Assembly: GCA_041485905.1 (NCBI GenBank) | Contig: JBGPKK010000048.1 | Span: 1-28,148 of the forward strand | DNA from: JAHFUI01 sp041485905 | GTDB lineage: Bacteria; Acidobacteriota; Vicinamibacteria; Vicinamibacterales; CAVVIG01 | DNA length: 28,148 nt | Reading direction: 5' to 3' | Part shown: positions 1 to 7,305 of the stretch, in pieces | Layout: each line of letters begins with the position of its first letter | Position numbering within the stretch: the first letter of the stretch is position 1 | Notes under the pieces: generated by a model | Databases searched by the model: none | What the model saw: only the letters and a program-made list of their open reading frames with translations | Told to the model about the DNA's origin: nothing | Translations under genes and position numbers: made by a program

Positions 1-320
1 CTGCGGCCGATCCAGCCGTAGGTGATGCGCGCCCACGCGGCAATCGCATCGCGGCAGCCGACCAGCTCCTCGGCGGTGCGGGGCGCCTTGAAGAACTTGT
101 GCGTGTAGCCGCCGCTGCCGGTGTCGGTCTCGGTCGTCAGGATGGGTTTGGTCGCCGGATCGTGCAGCGCGTCATAGAGTCGCGCGATCATCCGCACCGT
201 GTTGCGGAACGCCGGATGCGTCGTTACATCCTTGACCCGCTCGCCGTAAATCCAGATCTCCCGGCCGTCGCGGACGCTTTCCAGATACTCTGCACCGGTA
301 AAGGGTCGTGTCCGTCCCAT
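1..320 (-). CDS. 4-hydroxyphenylacetate 3-monooxygenase-type (HpaB family) oxygenase, N-terminal part
   Basis: This is the first 106 codons of a gene reading out of the left edge; the C-terminal part is missing. The protein opens with MGRTRPFTGAEYLESV, followed by DGREIWIYGERVKDVTTHP (about residues 18-36), RLYDALHDP and TTETDTGSGGYTHKFF. These are N-terminal hallmarks of the HpaB/PvcC two-component flavin-dependent aromatic hydroxylases. Family members use FADH2 from a separate reductase to ortho-hydroxylate 4-hydroxyphenylacetate or related phenols. The exact substrate cannot be told from this fragment, and no reductase (HpaC) is visible here. The ATG at 320 is supported by a GGAGG about eight bases upstream. 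The gene is divergent from the lipoprotein hydrolase at 421. Confidence 0.85.
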   Translation of the reverse strand, partial: MGRTRPFTGAEYLESVRDGREIWIYGERVKDVTTHPAFRNTVRMIARLYDALHDPATKPILTTETDTGSGGYTHKFFKAPRTAEELVGCRDAIAAWARITYGWIGR

Positions 321-385
321 GGTTCGCTCCTCCCGCGCGCAGAAAATAGCACAGACGGCCCGCAGCCCGTTACTCGACGGCGGTC

Positions 386-414
386 TCGACAGACCGCGCG
401 CATACGCGTATCGT
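386..414 (+). promoter_or_regulatory. Candidate sigma-70 promoter giving a leaderless transcript for the 421 gene
   Basis: TCGACA (386-391), a 17-bp spacer and TATCGT (409-414) lie exactly six bases before the ATG at 421. The predicted transcription start therefore falls on the A of the start codon. No Shine-Dalgarno sequence precedes the ATG. Confidence 0.5.
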
Positions 415-420
415 TTGCCC

Positions 421-1575
421 ATGCGACAGTACCTGATCCTCGCGATGCTGCTGACCGCGGCCGGCTGTGCGTCGGCGCCCACCACCTCGTCGATCAACGC
501 CGAGAGCGACCGCCTGTTGACGATTGACCATTACGTGCGCGTTCGCTCGACGGTCCCGTCCATGAACGGCCAGATCGCGCAGCTGTACGTGCGGGAGCGC
601 GTCTCGGGCCGGGTCGTCACGCGCGGCGGGTCGGGCGTCGTGCTCTTCGTGCACGGCGCCGGAACACCGGCTGAAGTGGCGTTCGACGTGCCGCTCGGTG
701 ATTTCAGCTGGATGGGATATCTGGCGGACGCCGGGTTCGACGTGTTCTCGATGGACATGACTGGGTACGGGCGCTCGACGCGTCCGACCGTCATGAACGA
801 TCCGTGCAATCTCGCGCGCAATCAGCAGAGCGCCTTCGTTCCGAGCCTGATTCCTGCGCCGTGCGCGCCGACGTACCCGAGCGCGGCGACGACGCTTGGC
901 TCGGACTGGAACGACCTTGGCGCCGTGGTGGATTACGTGCGCGCCCTCCGTCACGTCGATCGCGTCAGCATGGTGGCCTGGTCGCTCGGCGGTCCGCGCG
1001 CCGGCGGGTACGCGGCGCAGCACCCCGACCAGGTCCAGAAACTGGTGCTGCTCGCGCCTGCTTACAACCGCACCACCGCGGACAATCCGCCCGCGCAGCC
1101 TGCCGCAGGCGCCGCCTTCAACACGCAATCACACCAGGAGTTCGTGGCGAACTGGGACCGGCAGGTGGGCTGCCCCGATCAGTTCGATCAGGCCACGAGC
1201 GACGTCGTCTGGTCGCAGATGCTCGCATCCGATCCGGTCGGCGCGACGTGGGGCCCCGGCGTGCGGCGCGCGCCGCAGACGACGACGTGGGGCTGGAACC
1301 TGGCGGCGGTGGGGAAGACGCAGACGCCGACGCTGATGGTCACCGGCGTGCACGACAAGCAGGTGCCGCCCGCGCGCGTCCGGGAGTTGTACGCTGACCT
1401 CGGCGCGCGCGAGAAGATCTTCGTCGATCTCGGTTGCGCCTCACACAACGCGATGTGGGAAGCGAACCACACGGTGCTGTTCCGCGCGTCGCTCGAGTGG
1501 CTCACGCAGGGCACTGTCAACGGAGCGAAGGAAGGGATGCTGCGACTGGGTTACGCTGGGAAAACTGAAAACTGA
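421..1575 (+). CDS. Alpha/beta-hydrolase lipoprotein
   Basis: 384-residue predicted serine hydrolase anchored as a lipoprotein. The N-terminus MRQYLILAMLLTAAGCAS has a hydrophobic stretch ending in a lipobox (LTAAGC, lipidated Cys16). The fold shows VVLFVHGAG at 73-81, then MDMTGYGRST (111-120), a nucleophile elbow AWSLGG with Ser188, Asp312 in GVHDKQVP, and His342 in ASHNAMWE, which complete a Ser-Asp-His triad. The substrate is unknown; the family includes esterases, lipases and haloalkane or epoxide hydrolases. An in-frame ATG at 319 is rejected because it would bury the signal peptide and overlap the divergent gene. The last codons (KTEN) are encoded by the heptamer array that begins at 1561. 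Confidence 0.85.
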   Translation: MRQYLILAMLLTAAGCASAPTTSSINAESDRLLTIDHYVRVRSTVPSMNGQIAQLYVRERVSGRVVTRGGSGVVLFVHGAGTPAEVAFDVPLGDFSWMGYLADAGFDVFSMDMTGYGRSTRPTVMNDPCNLARNQQSAFVPSLIPAPCAPTYPSAATTLGSDWNDLGAVVDYVRALRHVDRVSMVAWSLGGPRAGGYAAQHPDQVQKLVLLAPAYNRTTADNPPAQPAAGAAFNTQSHQEFVANWDRQVGCPDQFDQATSDVVWSQMLASDPVGATWGPGVRRAPQTTTWGWNLAAVGKTQTPTLMVTGVHDKQVPPARVRELYADLGAREKIFVDLGCASHNAMWEANHTVLFRASLEWLTQGTVNGAKEGMLRLGYAGKTEN

Positions 1576-1597
1576 AAACTTAGAACTTAGAACTTAG
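1561..1597. repeat. A/T-rich 7-bp tandem array
   Basis: Five consecutive heptamers read AAAACTG, AAAACTG, AAAACTT, AGAACTT, AGAACTT (1561-1595) and then decay. The array encodes the last residues of the hydrolase and runs through its stop codon into the spacer before the IS110 remnant. A related unit, AAAACTT followed by the reverse complement of AACTTAG, occurs at 10162-10189. Confidence 0.8.
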
Positions 1598-1671
1598 AAG
1601 GACTACGAAGGTTTACTTTGAAGGCAGTCGTGCTTTCAGCTCCTCGAACCAGGGTCGAAAATCATCTCCAC

Positions 1672-2565
1672 TCATGCTGGACTGCCCGATTGAGCCGGGA
1701 CGAGCTCGACACGATAGCCAAGGGTTCGGAGTTCCCGGATCATCTTGGCGGCGCGCCGCTGCGCTCGCTGTGTGGTCACGGCCGGTCCGCACTCCTCGTA
1801 CGCGAGGCCTTGGTGCAGAGTCTTCCAGATCAGGCGACACAGACGATGCGCGACCGCCCCGATGGCTTGCGCGTGTCCCAAGCGAGGGACCAGCCGCCGA
1901 TAGACGACCTCGAAGATGCTACCTTTGGTCTTGACCGCGGCGTTGGCCGCTTGATTGAGCAGCCGCCGCATCTGCCGATTGCCCTTGGGCGAGCGATGGC
2001 TGTGGTTCACACCGGCGCTTTCCTCATCGCCGGGGCACGCGCCGACCCAGGACGAGAGGTGCTTGGCCGAGGGAAAGGTCGCAGCGGCCGCCCCCACTTC
2101 CGCGATGATCTGCTGCGCGGAGTCCACGCCTAACCCGGGCACCGCGGCGAGCCGCTGCACGCCCTCCTGGTGGGCGCGGAGCAGCCGCGCTAATTCCTGA
2201 TCCAGTTGGTCGATGTGATCCTCGAGCACGCGCAATTCCTCGAGGGTCAGGGCGAGCAGCCGCCGGTAGACTGGGTGGAGGGTCGTGCACGCGCCAAGGG
2301 CATCGCTCAACTGCTCGGGCGTCGCTCGTAAGCGCTGACTGGCCAGCGCGGCCAACCGCGCGGGACTGGTTTCGCCATCGGCGACCGCCTGGAGGATGCG
2401 CCGCGCACTGGCGCCCAGCAGATCCGAGACGAGACTGGACAGTTTAAGATGCGCCTCCTCCAACAGCCCCCGCAATTCACTGGGGCTGGTCCCCACCCGC
2501 CGGCGGACAAACTGATAGTCCCCCTCGACCGCGACGTCTGCGAGGTCGAGCTGTCCTGGATTCAT
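1672..2565 (-). pseudogene. IS110-family transposase, 5'-truncated
   Basis: 297 codons matching the C-terminal two-thirds of IS110 transposases. Present are the central helical segment (EEAHLKLSSLVSDLLGASAR, about 36-55) and the Transposase_20 region (GVQRLAAVPGLGVDSAQQII, about 134-153, then FPSAKHLSSWVGACPGDEESAG and KGNRQMRRLL). The serine in ESAG is at the position expected for the family's catalytic serine. The N-terminal DEDD/RuvC-like nuclease domain of roughly 140 residues is absent; the reading frame begins in DNA that abuts the stop codon of the upstream dehydrogenase (TGATG overlap). The remnant should be inactive. A 20-codon frame (MSGDDFRPWFEELKARLPSK) overlaps its stop at 1613-1675 and may be element or flanking DNA. 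No complete ends or bridge-RNA region could be recognised. Confidence 0.85.
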
Positions 2566-3743
2566 CAGTTCCCGTATTTCACGCGCCAGATTTTTCCACC
2601 GCCATCGTCGGCCACCAGCAGTGCGCCATCCCGCGCGAGGGTGACGCCCACGGGCCGTCCCCAGGCGGTATTGGGCGTGTCAGTGAGGTGCCAGCCGGTG
2701 ACGAAATCCTCAGGCGCGCCGGACGGCTTGCCGTTCGAGAAGGGCACAAAGACCACCTTGTAGCCCGTGGGCTTCGAGCGATTCCACGAGCCGTGCAGTC
2801 CGACGAACGCGCCGTTGCGGTAGCGCTGCGGAAACTGTGACCCGGCGTAGAACGCGATGCCGAGCGCGGCGGAGTGCGCCGGGATGAGCACGTCCGGGAC
2901 GATCGCCCGCTTCACGAGCTCCGGCTCCTTGCCCACGTGCTCGGGATCGGGATGACTGCCGGTGTACGAGTACGGCCATCCGTAGAAACCGCCGTCCTTC
3001 ACCGACGTGATGTAGTCGGGCACCAGATCGTCGCCGAGCGTATCCCGCTCGTTGACCGCGGTCCACAGCGTGTCGGTGCCCGGCTGCCATGCAAGGCCGA
3101 CTGGATTCCGAATCCCTGATGCGAAGATGCGATGGCCGGTGCCGTCCGGGTTGTATTCATTGATCGCGGCGCGCACCGGATCCTCGCCCGCGCTCTTGTT
3201 CGACATGGAACCGACGGCGACGTACATCTTCTTGCCGTCGCGGCTGAAGGTCACGTTGCGCGTGGAGTGGCCGCCGCCCGGGAAATCGGCGAGCTTTTCG
3301 GGCATGCCGGAGGCTTTCGTGTCGCCAGGCTGATACTTGAAGCGGACGAGCCTCGTCGTCTCGCCGACGTAGAGATAGCCGTCGTGGAACGCCATGCCGA
3401 AGGGATTCTGCAGCCCGGTCGCGTAATCGCTGCGCATGTCGGGCACGCCGCCGCGCATGACACTGATGATGCCGGCGCGCGACTGGGCCACGAAGAGGTC
3501 GCCGTTAGGCGCCCACACCATCATCCGCGCCTGGGGCATGTTGTCCGCGAACACGCTGATGCTGAATCCGGCAGGGACTATCAGAGTTGTGCCGTCGGGT
3601 TTGGGCACGATACTCGACTGGTTGCGTGTGGACGGCGTCGCAAACGGATCCGGCAGCGCCAGCTGCTGCTGCGCCCCCATCACCGTGTAGAGAGACGCGG
3701 CCGCGGCCGCGACGACGAACGCGCGAGTAGTGGTCAGTTTCAT
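2565..3743 (-). CDS. PQQ-dependent sugar (glucose/sorbosone) dehydrogenase-like secreted protein
   Basis: 392-residue exported beta-propeller of the GSDH (glucose/sorbosone dehydrogenase) family, related to soluble PQQ glucose dehydrogenase and YliI. A signal peptide (MKLTTTRAFVVAAAAASLYTV) precedes blades with typical motifs: NPFGMAFHDGYLYVGET, FPGGGHSTRNVTFSRDGKKM, NPVGLAWQPGTDTLWTAVNE, DGGFYGWPYSY, and a final RPVGVTLARDGALLVADD. Known members oxidise aldose sugars in the periplasm with PQQ; the substrate here is not known. The ATG at 3743 is preferred over a TTG two codons upstream because it gives a clean signal peptide. The gene is the third of three reverse-strand genes encoding exported proteins, and its stop overlaps the ATG of the IS110 remnant. 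Confidence 0.85.
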   Translation of the reverse strand: MKLTTTRAFVVAAAAASLYTVMGAQQQLALPDPFATPSTRNQSSIVPKPDGTTLIVPAGFSISVFADNMPQARMMVWAPNGDLFVAQSRAGIISVMRGGVPDMRSDYATGLQNPFGMAFHDGYLYVGETTRLVRFKYQPGDTKASGMPEKLADFPGGGHSTRNVTFSRDGKKMYVAVGSMSNKSAGEDPVRAAINEYNPDGTGHRIFASGIRNPVGLAWQPGTDTLWTAVNERDTLGDDLVPDYITSVKDGGFYGWPYSYTGSHPDPEHVGKEPELVKRAIVPDVLIPAHSAALGIAFYAGSQFPQRYRNGAFVGLHGSWNRSKPTGYKVVFVPFSNGKPSGAPEDFVTGWHLTDTPNTAWGRPVGVTLARDGALLVADDGGGKIWRVKYGN

Positions 3744-3763
3744 GGTCAAAGAGTGCCTCTTAA

Positions 3764-3784
3764 CTTTTGCTCTTGCCTTTTGCC
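3764..3784. repeat. Short 7-bp tandem array between two genes
   Basis: Three heptamers, CTTTTGC, TCTTGCC and TTTTGCC, fill much of the 50-bp gap between the DUF4159 gene and the sugar dehydrogenase. They lie just upstream of the dehydrogenase start. The unit differs from the other arrays in this window but the period is the same. Confidence 0.6.
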
Positions 3785-3793
3785 TTCAAACTT

Positions 3794-4570
3794 CTAATGT
3801 GTCATCCCGTACATGATGTAGTTCACGCCGAGCTTGTACGCCTCATTCGTTTGATCGATCGGCCGGAGTCCCACGCTCGACCACTCCCAGAACTGGGAGA
3901 TGTCGGTGTTGTAGTTCACGATCATCTCCAGCCGTTTTCCCGGGTCGTTGTCTTCGAACAACCCGCGGAAGATCGGCCGGCCGGCGTTGTAGGCCTGCGG
4001 CACGATGTCGAGCGAGGGGACTTCGAAGAACGAGTGGAAGATCGGCTGCGACCCGTCCATCTCGAAGAAATGGCTTTCCGGCAGGACGCGCTTCATGTTC
4101 GCCTCGAAGTGCTCCCAGCAGTTGCAGCCGTTGAATCCTGTCGGCTTGAAATCGTCGACGATGACGAACCCGCCTTTCTCGATGTACGCGCGTAAGGCCG
4201 CCGCCTCACGGTCGGTCATCGCCCACCAGCCCGGCTCAATCAAGTAGGCCACCGGATACTTGGTGAATTCCGGATCGTCCAGCGACAGCGTGTTGATGTC
4301 CTGGATGTGCGGGTTGAGGTAGCTGACCTCATTCATGATGTTCATGAGGTTCTGCTCGGCCAACGGGTAGCCGTGGCCCCACGCGGGCCAGCCGCTATAC
4401 CAGAAGCCGCCCGGCGCCGTGGTGTACTTCACGCGGACGAAAGTGAAGCGGCCATCGTACGGAATGTTGGGGCGGATGGAGAATCGTCCGCGGCCGCCGC
4501 CGAATTGCGCGAGCGCGGTGACCGCAATCAGCAGCACGACCGCGCCGATCGCGATCACGCGCCTCGTCAT
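3794..4570 (-). CDS. DUF4159 domain-containing exported protein
   Basis: 258-residue protein with an N-terminal signal or anchor (MTRRVIAIGAVVLLIAVTALAQ) followed by a DUF4159 domain. Recognisable parts are FTFVRVKYTTAPGGFWYSGW, MNIMNEVSYLN, LDDPEFTKYPVAYLIEPGWW, DREAAALRAYIEKGGFVIVDD and a later HSFFEV segment. DUF4159 proteins resemble the glutamine-amidotransferase-like domains found beside MoxR/DUF58 genes in Acidobacteriota; their biochemical role is unknown and those partners are absent here. The ATG at 4570 is chosen because GAGG stands six bases before it; an ATG at 4582 has its AAGG directly abutting and is less likely. It lies in the same direction as its two neighbours, probably one transcript. 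Confidence 0.85.
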   Translation of the reverse strand: MTRRVIAIGAVVLLIAVTALAQFGGGRGRFSIRPNIPYDGRFTFVRVKYTTAPGGFWYSGWPAWGHGYPLAEQNLMNIMNEVSYLNPHIQDINTLSLDDPEFTKYPVAYLIEPGWWAMTDREAAALRAYIEKGGFVIVDDFKPTGFNGCNCWEHFEANMKRVLPESHFFEMDGSQPIFHSFFEVPSLDIVPQAYNAGRPIFRGLFEDNDPGKRLEMIVNYNTDISQFWEWSSVGLRPIDQTNEAYKLGVNYIMYGMTH

Positions 4571-4660
4571 TGTCCGCCTCATCCTTATCGGGCCAGGGGC
4601 GAGAGGGGAGAATGACGCGAGCGGAGGACAAGGTGTCTCCGCTCGCGCCGAGAGGTCTGC

Positions 4661-5338
4661 CTACTGGCAGGCGCCGAACATCGAGCGCGCGTTGGTCACG
4701 TTGAAGCCGCCCGTCGCGCCGGTGCCGGTGACTTCCGCGCGTCCGCCGGCCCACGGCGTCATGTTGATGCCGTTCAACTTGAAGTTCTGCGGAACCGGAG
4801 GTGGTGGAGGGGGACCAGCTGGCGCGCCGCCGCCGCGACCGCCGCCCGCTCCGCCACGACCGCCGCCCGCTCCGCCACGCCCGCCGCCTCCGCCCGCTGC
4901 TGGCGGTCCGCCGGCCGGGGCTGCGCCTGCTGCCGGAGGTCCGCCCGCCGGAGGTCCGCCGCCAGCCGGCGGTCCGCCTCCCGCTGCGGGTGGGCCGCCA
5001 GTTCCCGGCGCGCCGCCGCCACGACGGCCACCGCCGCCGCCGCCTGCCGCCGGTGGTGCGCCGCCCGCTGCGGGTGGGCCGCCCGCTCCGGGTGCCCCCC
5101 CAGCGCCGGGTGCCCCGCCGCCCCGCCCACCGCCGCCACGCCCGCCACCTCCACCGCCCGGCGCGACCGCCGGCGGGGGCGGCGGGATGATGACACCGGT
5201 GAGCATCCACGGATTCGCATCCGTGCCGTCGCCCTTGACGCATCCCATGATCGTCTGTTCCGCGTTGGGGCCTTGTGCCGCCAGACCGGCCGTAACCGCG
5301 GCGACGAAGACAACACTCCCGAGAACCGTAAGCTTCAT
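4661..5338 (-). CDS. Secreted Gly/Pro/Ala-rich protein; small domain split by a low-complexity insert
   Basis: 225-residue exported protein. A signal peptide (about residues 1-22) is followed by QTIMGCVKGDGTDANPWMLTG (29-49). Residues 52-183 are almost entirely Gly, Pro, Ala and Arg in runs such as GGPPAAGG and GGRGGAGG. The C-terminus resumes ordinary composition (NFKLNGINMTPWAGGRAEVTG and later NVTNARSMFGACQ). The two flanks resemble the start and end of one small acidobacterial domain (GC...YMLTG...VEVTGT...C), so the repeat seems to occupy a loop of it. The function is unknown; a cell-surface or wall-associated role is a guess. The ATG at 5338 follows AGGGGAGG. The complementary strand is also open over this repeat, but that is a composition artefact. 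Confidence 0.7.
   Translation of the reverse strand: MKLTVLGSVVFVAAVTAGLAAQGPNAEQTIMGCVKGDGTDANPWMLTGVIIPPPPPAVAPGGGGGGRGGGGRGGGAPGAGGAPGAGGPPAAGGAPPAAGGGGGGRRGGGAPGTGGPPAAGGGPPAGGGPPAGGPPAAGAAPAGGPPAAGGGGGRGGAGGGRGGAGGGRGGGAPAGPPPPPPVPQNFKLNGINMTPWAGGRAEVTGTGATGGFNVTNARSMFGACQ
4790..5185. repeat. Low-complexity GC-rich coding repeat
   Basis: About 396 bp of imperfect Gly/Pro/Ala codon repeats within the secreted protein gene, corresponding to residues 52-183. Units are irregular rather than an exact tandem array. Confidence 0.75.
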
Positions 5339-5403
5339 GACTCCTCCCCTTATTGTCATGCGGCTAGCGTGAAGAGCAACTCTGCCAGTCCGAAGCGCGC
5401 CCC

Positions 5404-5432
5404 ATTATACGGAAATCGAGCCCAGCCCTCAC
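5404..5432 (-). promoter_or_regulatory. Candidate promoter for the 5338-2565 gene group
   Basis: On the reverse strand a perfect TATAAT (5409-5404) has a weak GTGAGG 17 bp upstream. It would start a transcript near 5397, leaving about 60 bases before the ATG at 5338. The rest of the 208-bp gap up to 5546 shows no gene. Confidence 0.5.
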
Positions 5433-5546
5433 GAGGATCGTCCCAAGGAGCGATTTGCGCGCCGTGGACCTGCGGCCGCAGCAAAAAAAACGGCCACGCG
5501 CGCCGAGGCGCCATGGGCCGGACAGCTGTAAACTGGCGCGGCCTAC

Positions 5547-6650
5547 GTGACAACACGATACCGTGCCGAACAGGTGGGAAGCTTGCTGCGTCCGCCGGAG
5601 CTGCTCGACGCACGCCGTTCTCACGAGGCAGGCCGACTGCCGGCGGACGCCCTGCGAGCCGCCGAAGATCGCGCCATCGCAGAGGCGCTCCGCCAGCAGC
5701 GCGACATCGGCCTCGACATTCTGAGCGACGGCGAAATGCGTCGCGGCTCATGGTTGACGGACATGGCCGAGGCCGTCGAAGGCTTCGTGCCGGACCGCGT
5801 GCAGCTGGAGTGGAAGGGGCCTGGCGGCGGCATGGAAGCCAGTACGGCCCACGCCGCCGGCGTCCGCCTTCGCAAGATGCGAAAGCTCACGGCTCTCGAG
5901 ACGCCGTTCCTGAAACAGACCGCCGATGGCCCGTTCAAGGTCACCTTGCCAGCGCCGTCCAACTTCATGGTGTCCAGCTACAAGCCTGGCATCACCGACC
6001 GGGTGTACGCGGATCGTGCCGCGCTCCTCGCCGATGTCGTCGGCATTATCCGCGATGAGATTGCCTGGCTCGTTCAGGAAGGCGTGACGTACATCCAGCT
6101 CGATGCCCCGTTCTATTCTCACTATCTCGATCCACTCCAGCGTGAACGGTTGCGGCAGGAAGGGCTCGATCCGGATGAGGAACTGCAGCGCGGAATCGAA
6201 GGCGACAACGCGGCGTTTCGCAGCATGCCCCGCGGCACGGTCACGTACGCGCTTCACGTTTGCCGCGGCAACAGCCGCAGCCGCTGGTACATCGAAGGCG
6301 CGTACGACGCGATTGCGGAGAAGCTCTTTGGATCGCTCGACGTCGACACGTTTCTCCTCGAGTACGACGATGAGCGATCGGGCGGATTTGGGCCGCTTCA
6401 GGCGGTGCCGGCGGGGAAGAACGTGGTGTTGGGATTGATCACCAGCAAGAATCCTGCGCTCGAAGCCGTTGACGACCTGCGCGCGCGCATCGACGAGGCC
6501 GCCAGATACGTGCCGCTGGAGAATCTCGCCCTGAGCACGCAGTGCGGTTTTGCCTCGGTCGCGCGCGGCAATCTCCTGACCATCGACGATCAGTGGCGCA
6601 AGCTGGAGTTGGTCGTGGAGGCGGCGCGCCGCGTGTGGAGCGGCGGATGA
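5547..6650 (+). CDS. MetE-like (cobalamin-independent methionine synthase C-terminal type) methyltransferase
   Basis: 367-residue protein of the UROD/MetE-like fold. It corresponds to only the C-terminal catalytic half of MetE (full MetE is about 750 residues). N-terminal RAEQVGSLLRPPELLDAR and DIGLDILSDGEMRRGSW are typical of these short homologues. The zinc/thiol site can be placed at His237 and Cys239 (ALHVCRGN), Glu272 (LLEYDDERSGGF) and Cys333 (LSTQCGFASV). Short homologues transfer methyl groups to thiols such as homocysteine, sometimes from donors other than methyltetrahydrofolate; the donor here is unknown. The start is GTG at 5547 with no clear Shine-Dalgarno sequence; a TAAACT lies 12 bases upstream. 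It stands alone, with the next gene 67 bp downstream. Confidence 0.85.
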   Translation: MTTRYRAEQVGSLLRPPELLDARRSHEAGRLPADALRAAEDRAIAEALRQQRDIGLDILSDGEMRRGSWLTDMAEAVEGFVPDRVQLEWKGPGGGMEASTAHAAGVRLRKMRKLTALETPFLKQTADGPFKVTLPAPSNFMVSSYKPGITDRVYADRAALLADVVGIIRDEIAWLVQEGVTYIQLDAPFYSHYLDPLQRERLRQEGLDPDEELQRGIEGDNAAFRSMPRGTVTYALHVCRGNSRSRWYIEGAYDAIAEKLFGSLDVDTFLLEYDDERSGGFGPLQAVPAGKNVVLGLITSKNPALEAVDDLRARIDEAARYVPLENLALSTQCGFASVARGNLLTIDDQWRKLELVVEAARRVWSGG

Positions 6651-6672
6651 GCTTTCGAGGCGTCAGCGGGTG

Positions 6673-6699
6673 TTGAAGGTGAAGTGTTGTGACGATAAT
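6673..6699 (+). promoter_or_regulatory. Weak candidate promoter for the beta-barrel gene
   Basis: TTGAAG (6673-6678), a short 15-bp spacer and GATAAT (6694-6699) precede a strong AGGAGG six bases before the GTG at 6718. Confidence 0.3.
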
Positions 6700-6717
6700 A
6701 GAGGCAGGAGGACCACC

Positions 6718-7305
6718 GTGCGTACACTTCAGTCTCTTGCTCTGGCCGTCGCGCTACTCACCGTCGCGGCCGCACCGGCCCGGGCCGACGGGTTCGTGAC
6801 GCCTTTTTACGGGTTCAATTACGGCGGCGATTCGTCGAACTGCCCCGCGCTCACCTCGTGCGAGGACAAACGCACGAACTTCGGCATCTCGTTCGGCCGG
6901 ATGGGCTCGGTGTTCGGGTTCGAGGAAGACATCGCCTGGGCTCGGGACTTCTTCGGAAAGGCACCCAACGTCGATAATTCGGTGTTCACGCTGATGAGCA
7001 ATCTGCTGATCGGCGTCGGCGCGGGCCCGGTCCAGCCCTACGTGCTCGTAGGTACCGGCCTGATTCGGCCCCACGCGTCATTCGATCTGACGAAATTCAA
7101 CACCGAGCAGAATGCGCTCGGTTACGACATTGGCGGCGGGGTGAACGCGTACTTCAGCCAGCACGTCGGGATCCGCGGCGACGTGCGCCATCTGCACACG
7201 CTGCAGGATGTGAACATCCCGGGTCTGGGTAATATCTCCAGTAGTTTCTCGCAGCAGAAGCTCGATTTCTGGCGCGCGAGTATCGGGCTGTCGCTGAAGT
7301 ACTAA
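6718..7305 (+). CDS. Outer-membrane beta-barrel protein
   Basis: 195-residue exported protein, probably an eight-stranded OmpA/OmpW-like barrel. The signal peptide VRTLQSLALAVALLTVAAAP ends near ARADG. The mature chain has alternating hydrophobic strands with Gly and aromatic girdles (FVTPFYGFNYGG, GISFGRMGSVFGFEED, GPVQPYVLVGTGL, YDIGGGVNAYFSQHVGIRGD) and ends in LSLKY, with a terminal aromatic residue typical of outer-membrane proteins. The GTG at 6718 is chosen because AGGAGG lies six bases before it and it gives a normal signal peptide. An ATG frame from 6670 would add 16 charged residues. Its stop directly abuts the stop of the convergent M48 gene. Specific function is unknown. Confidence 0.8.
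   Translation: MRTLQSLALAVALLTVAAAPARADGFVTPFYGFNYGGDSSNCPALTSCEDKRTNFGISFGRMGSVFGFEEDIAWARDFFGKAPNVDNSVFTLMSNLLIGVGAGPVQPYVLVGTGLIRPHASFDLTKFNTEQNALGYDIGGGVNAYFSQHVGIRGDVRHLHTLQDVNIPGLGNISSSFSQQKLDFWRASIGLSLKY

Noticed and set aside
1618..2133. 171-codon + strand frame opposite the IS110 remnant
   Set aside because: The reverse strand clearly encodes the Transposase_20 region; the + frame has no family features.
4790..5185. Possible CRISPR-like or exact tandem repeat
   Set aside because: Units are irregular codon repeats encoding Gly/Pro/Ala without constant repeats and unique spacers.
4419..5372. Long Pro-rich frame on the + strand opposite the secreted protein gene
   Set aside because: It is the antisense of a GC-rich Gly/Pro codon repeat, where all frames stay open; the reverse strand has the signal peptide, ribosome-binding site and promoter.
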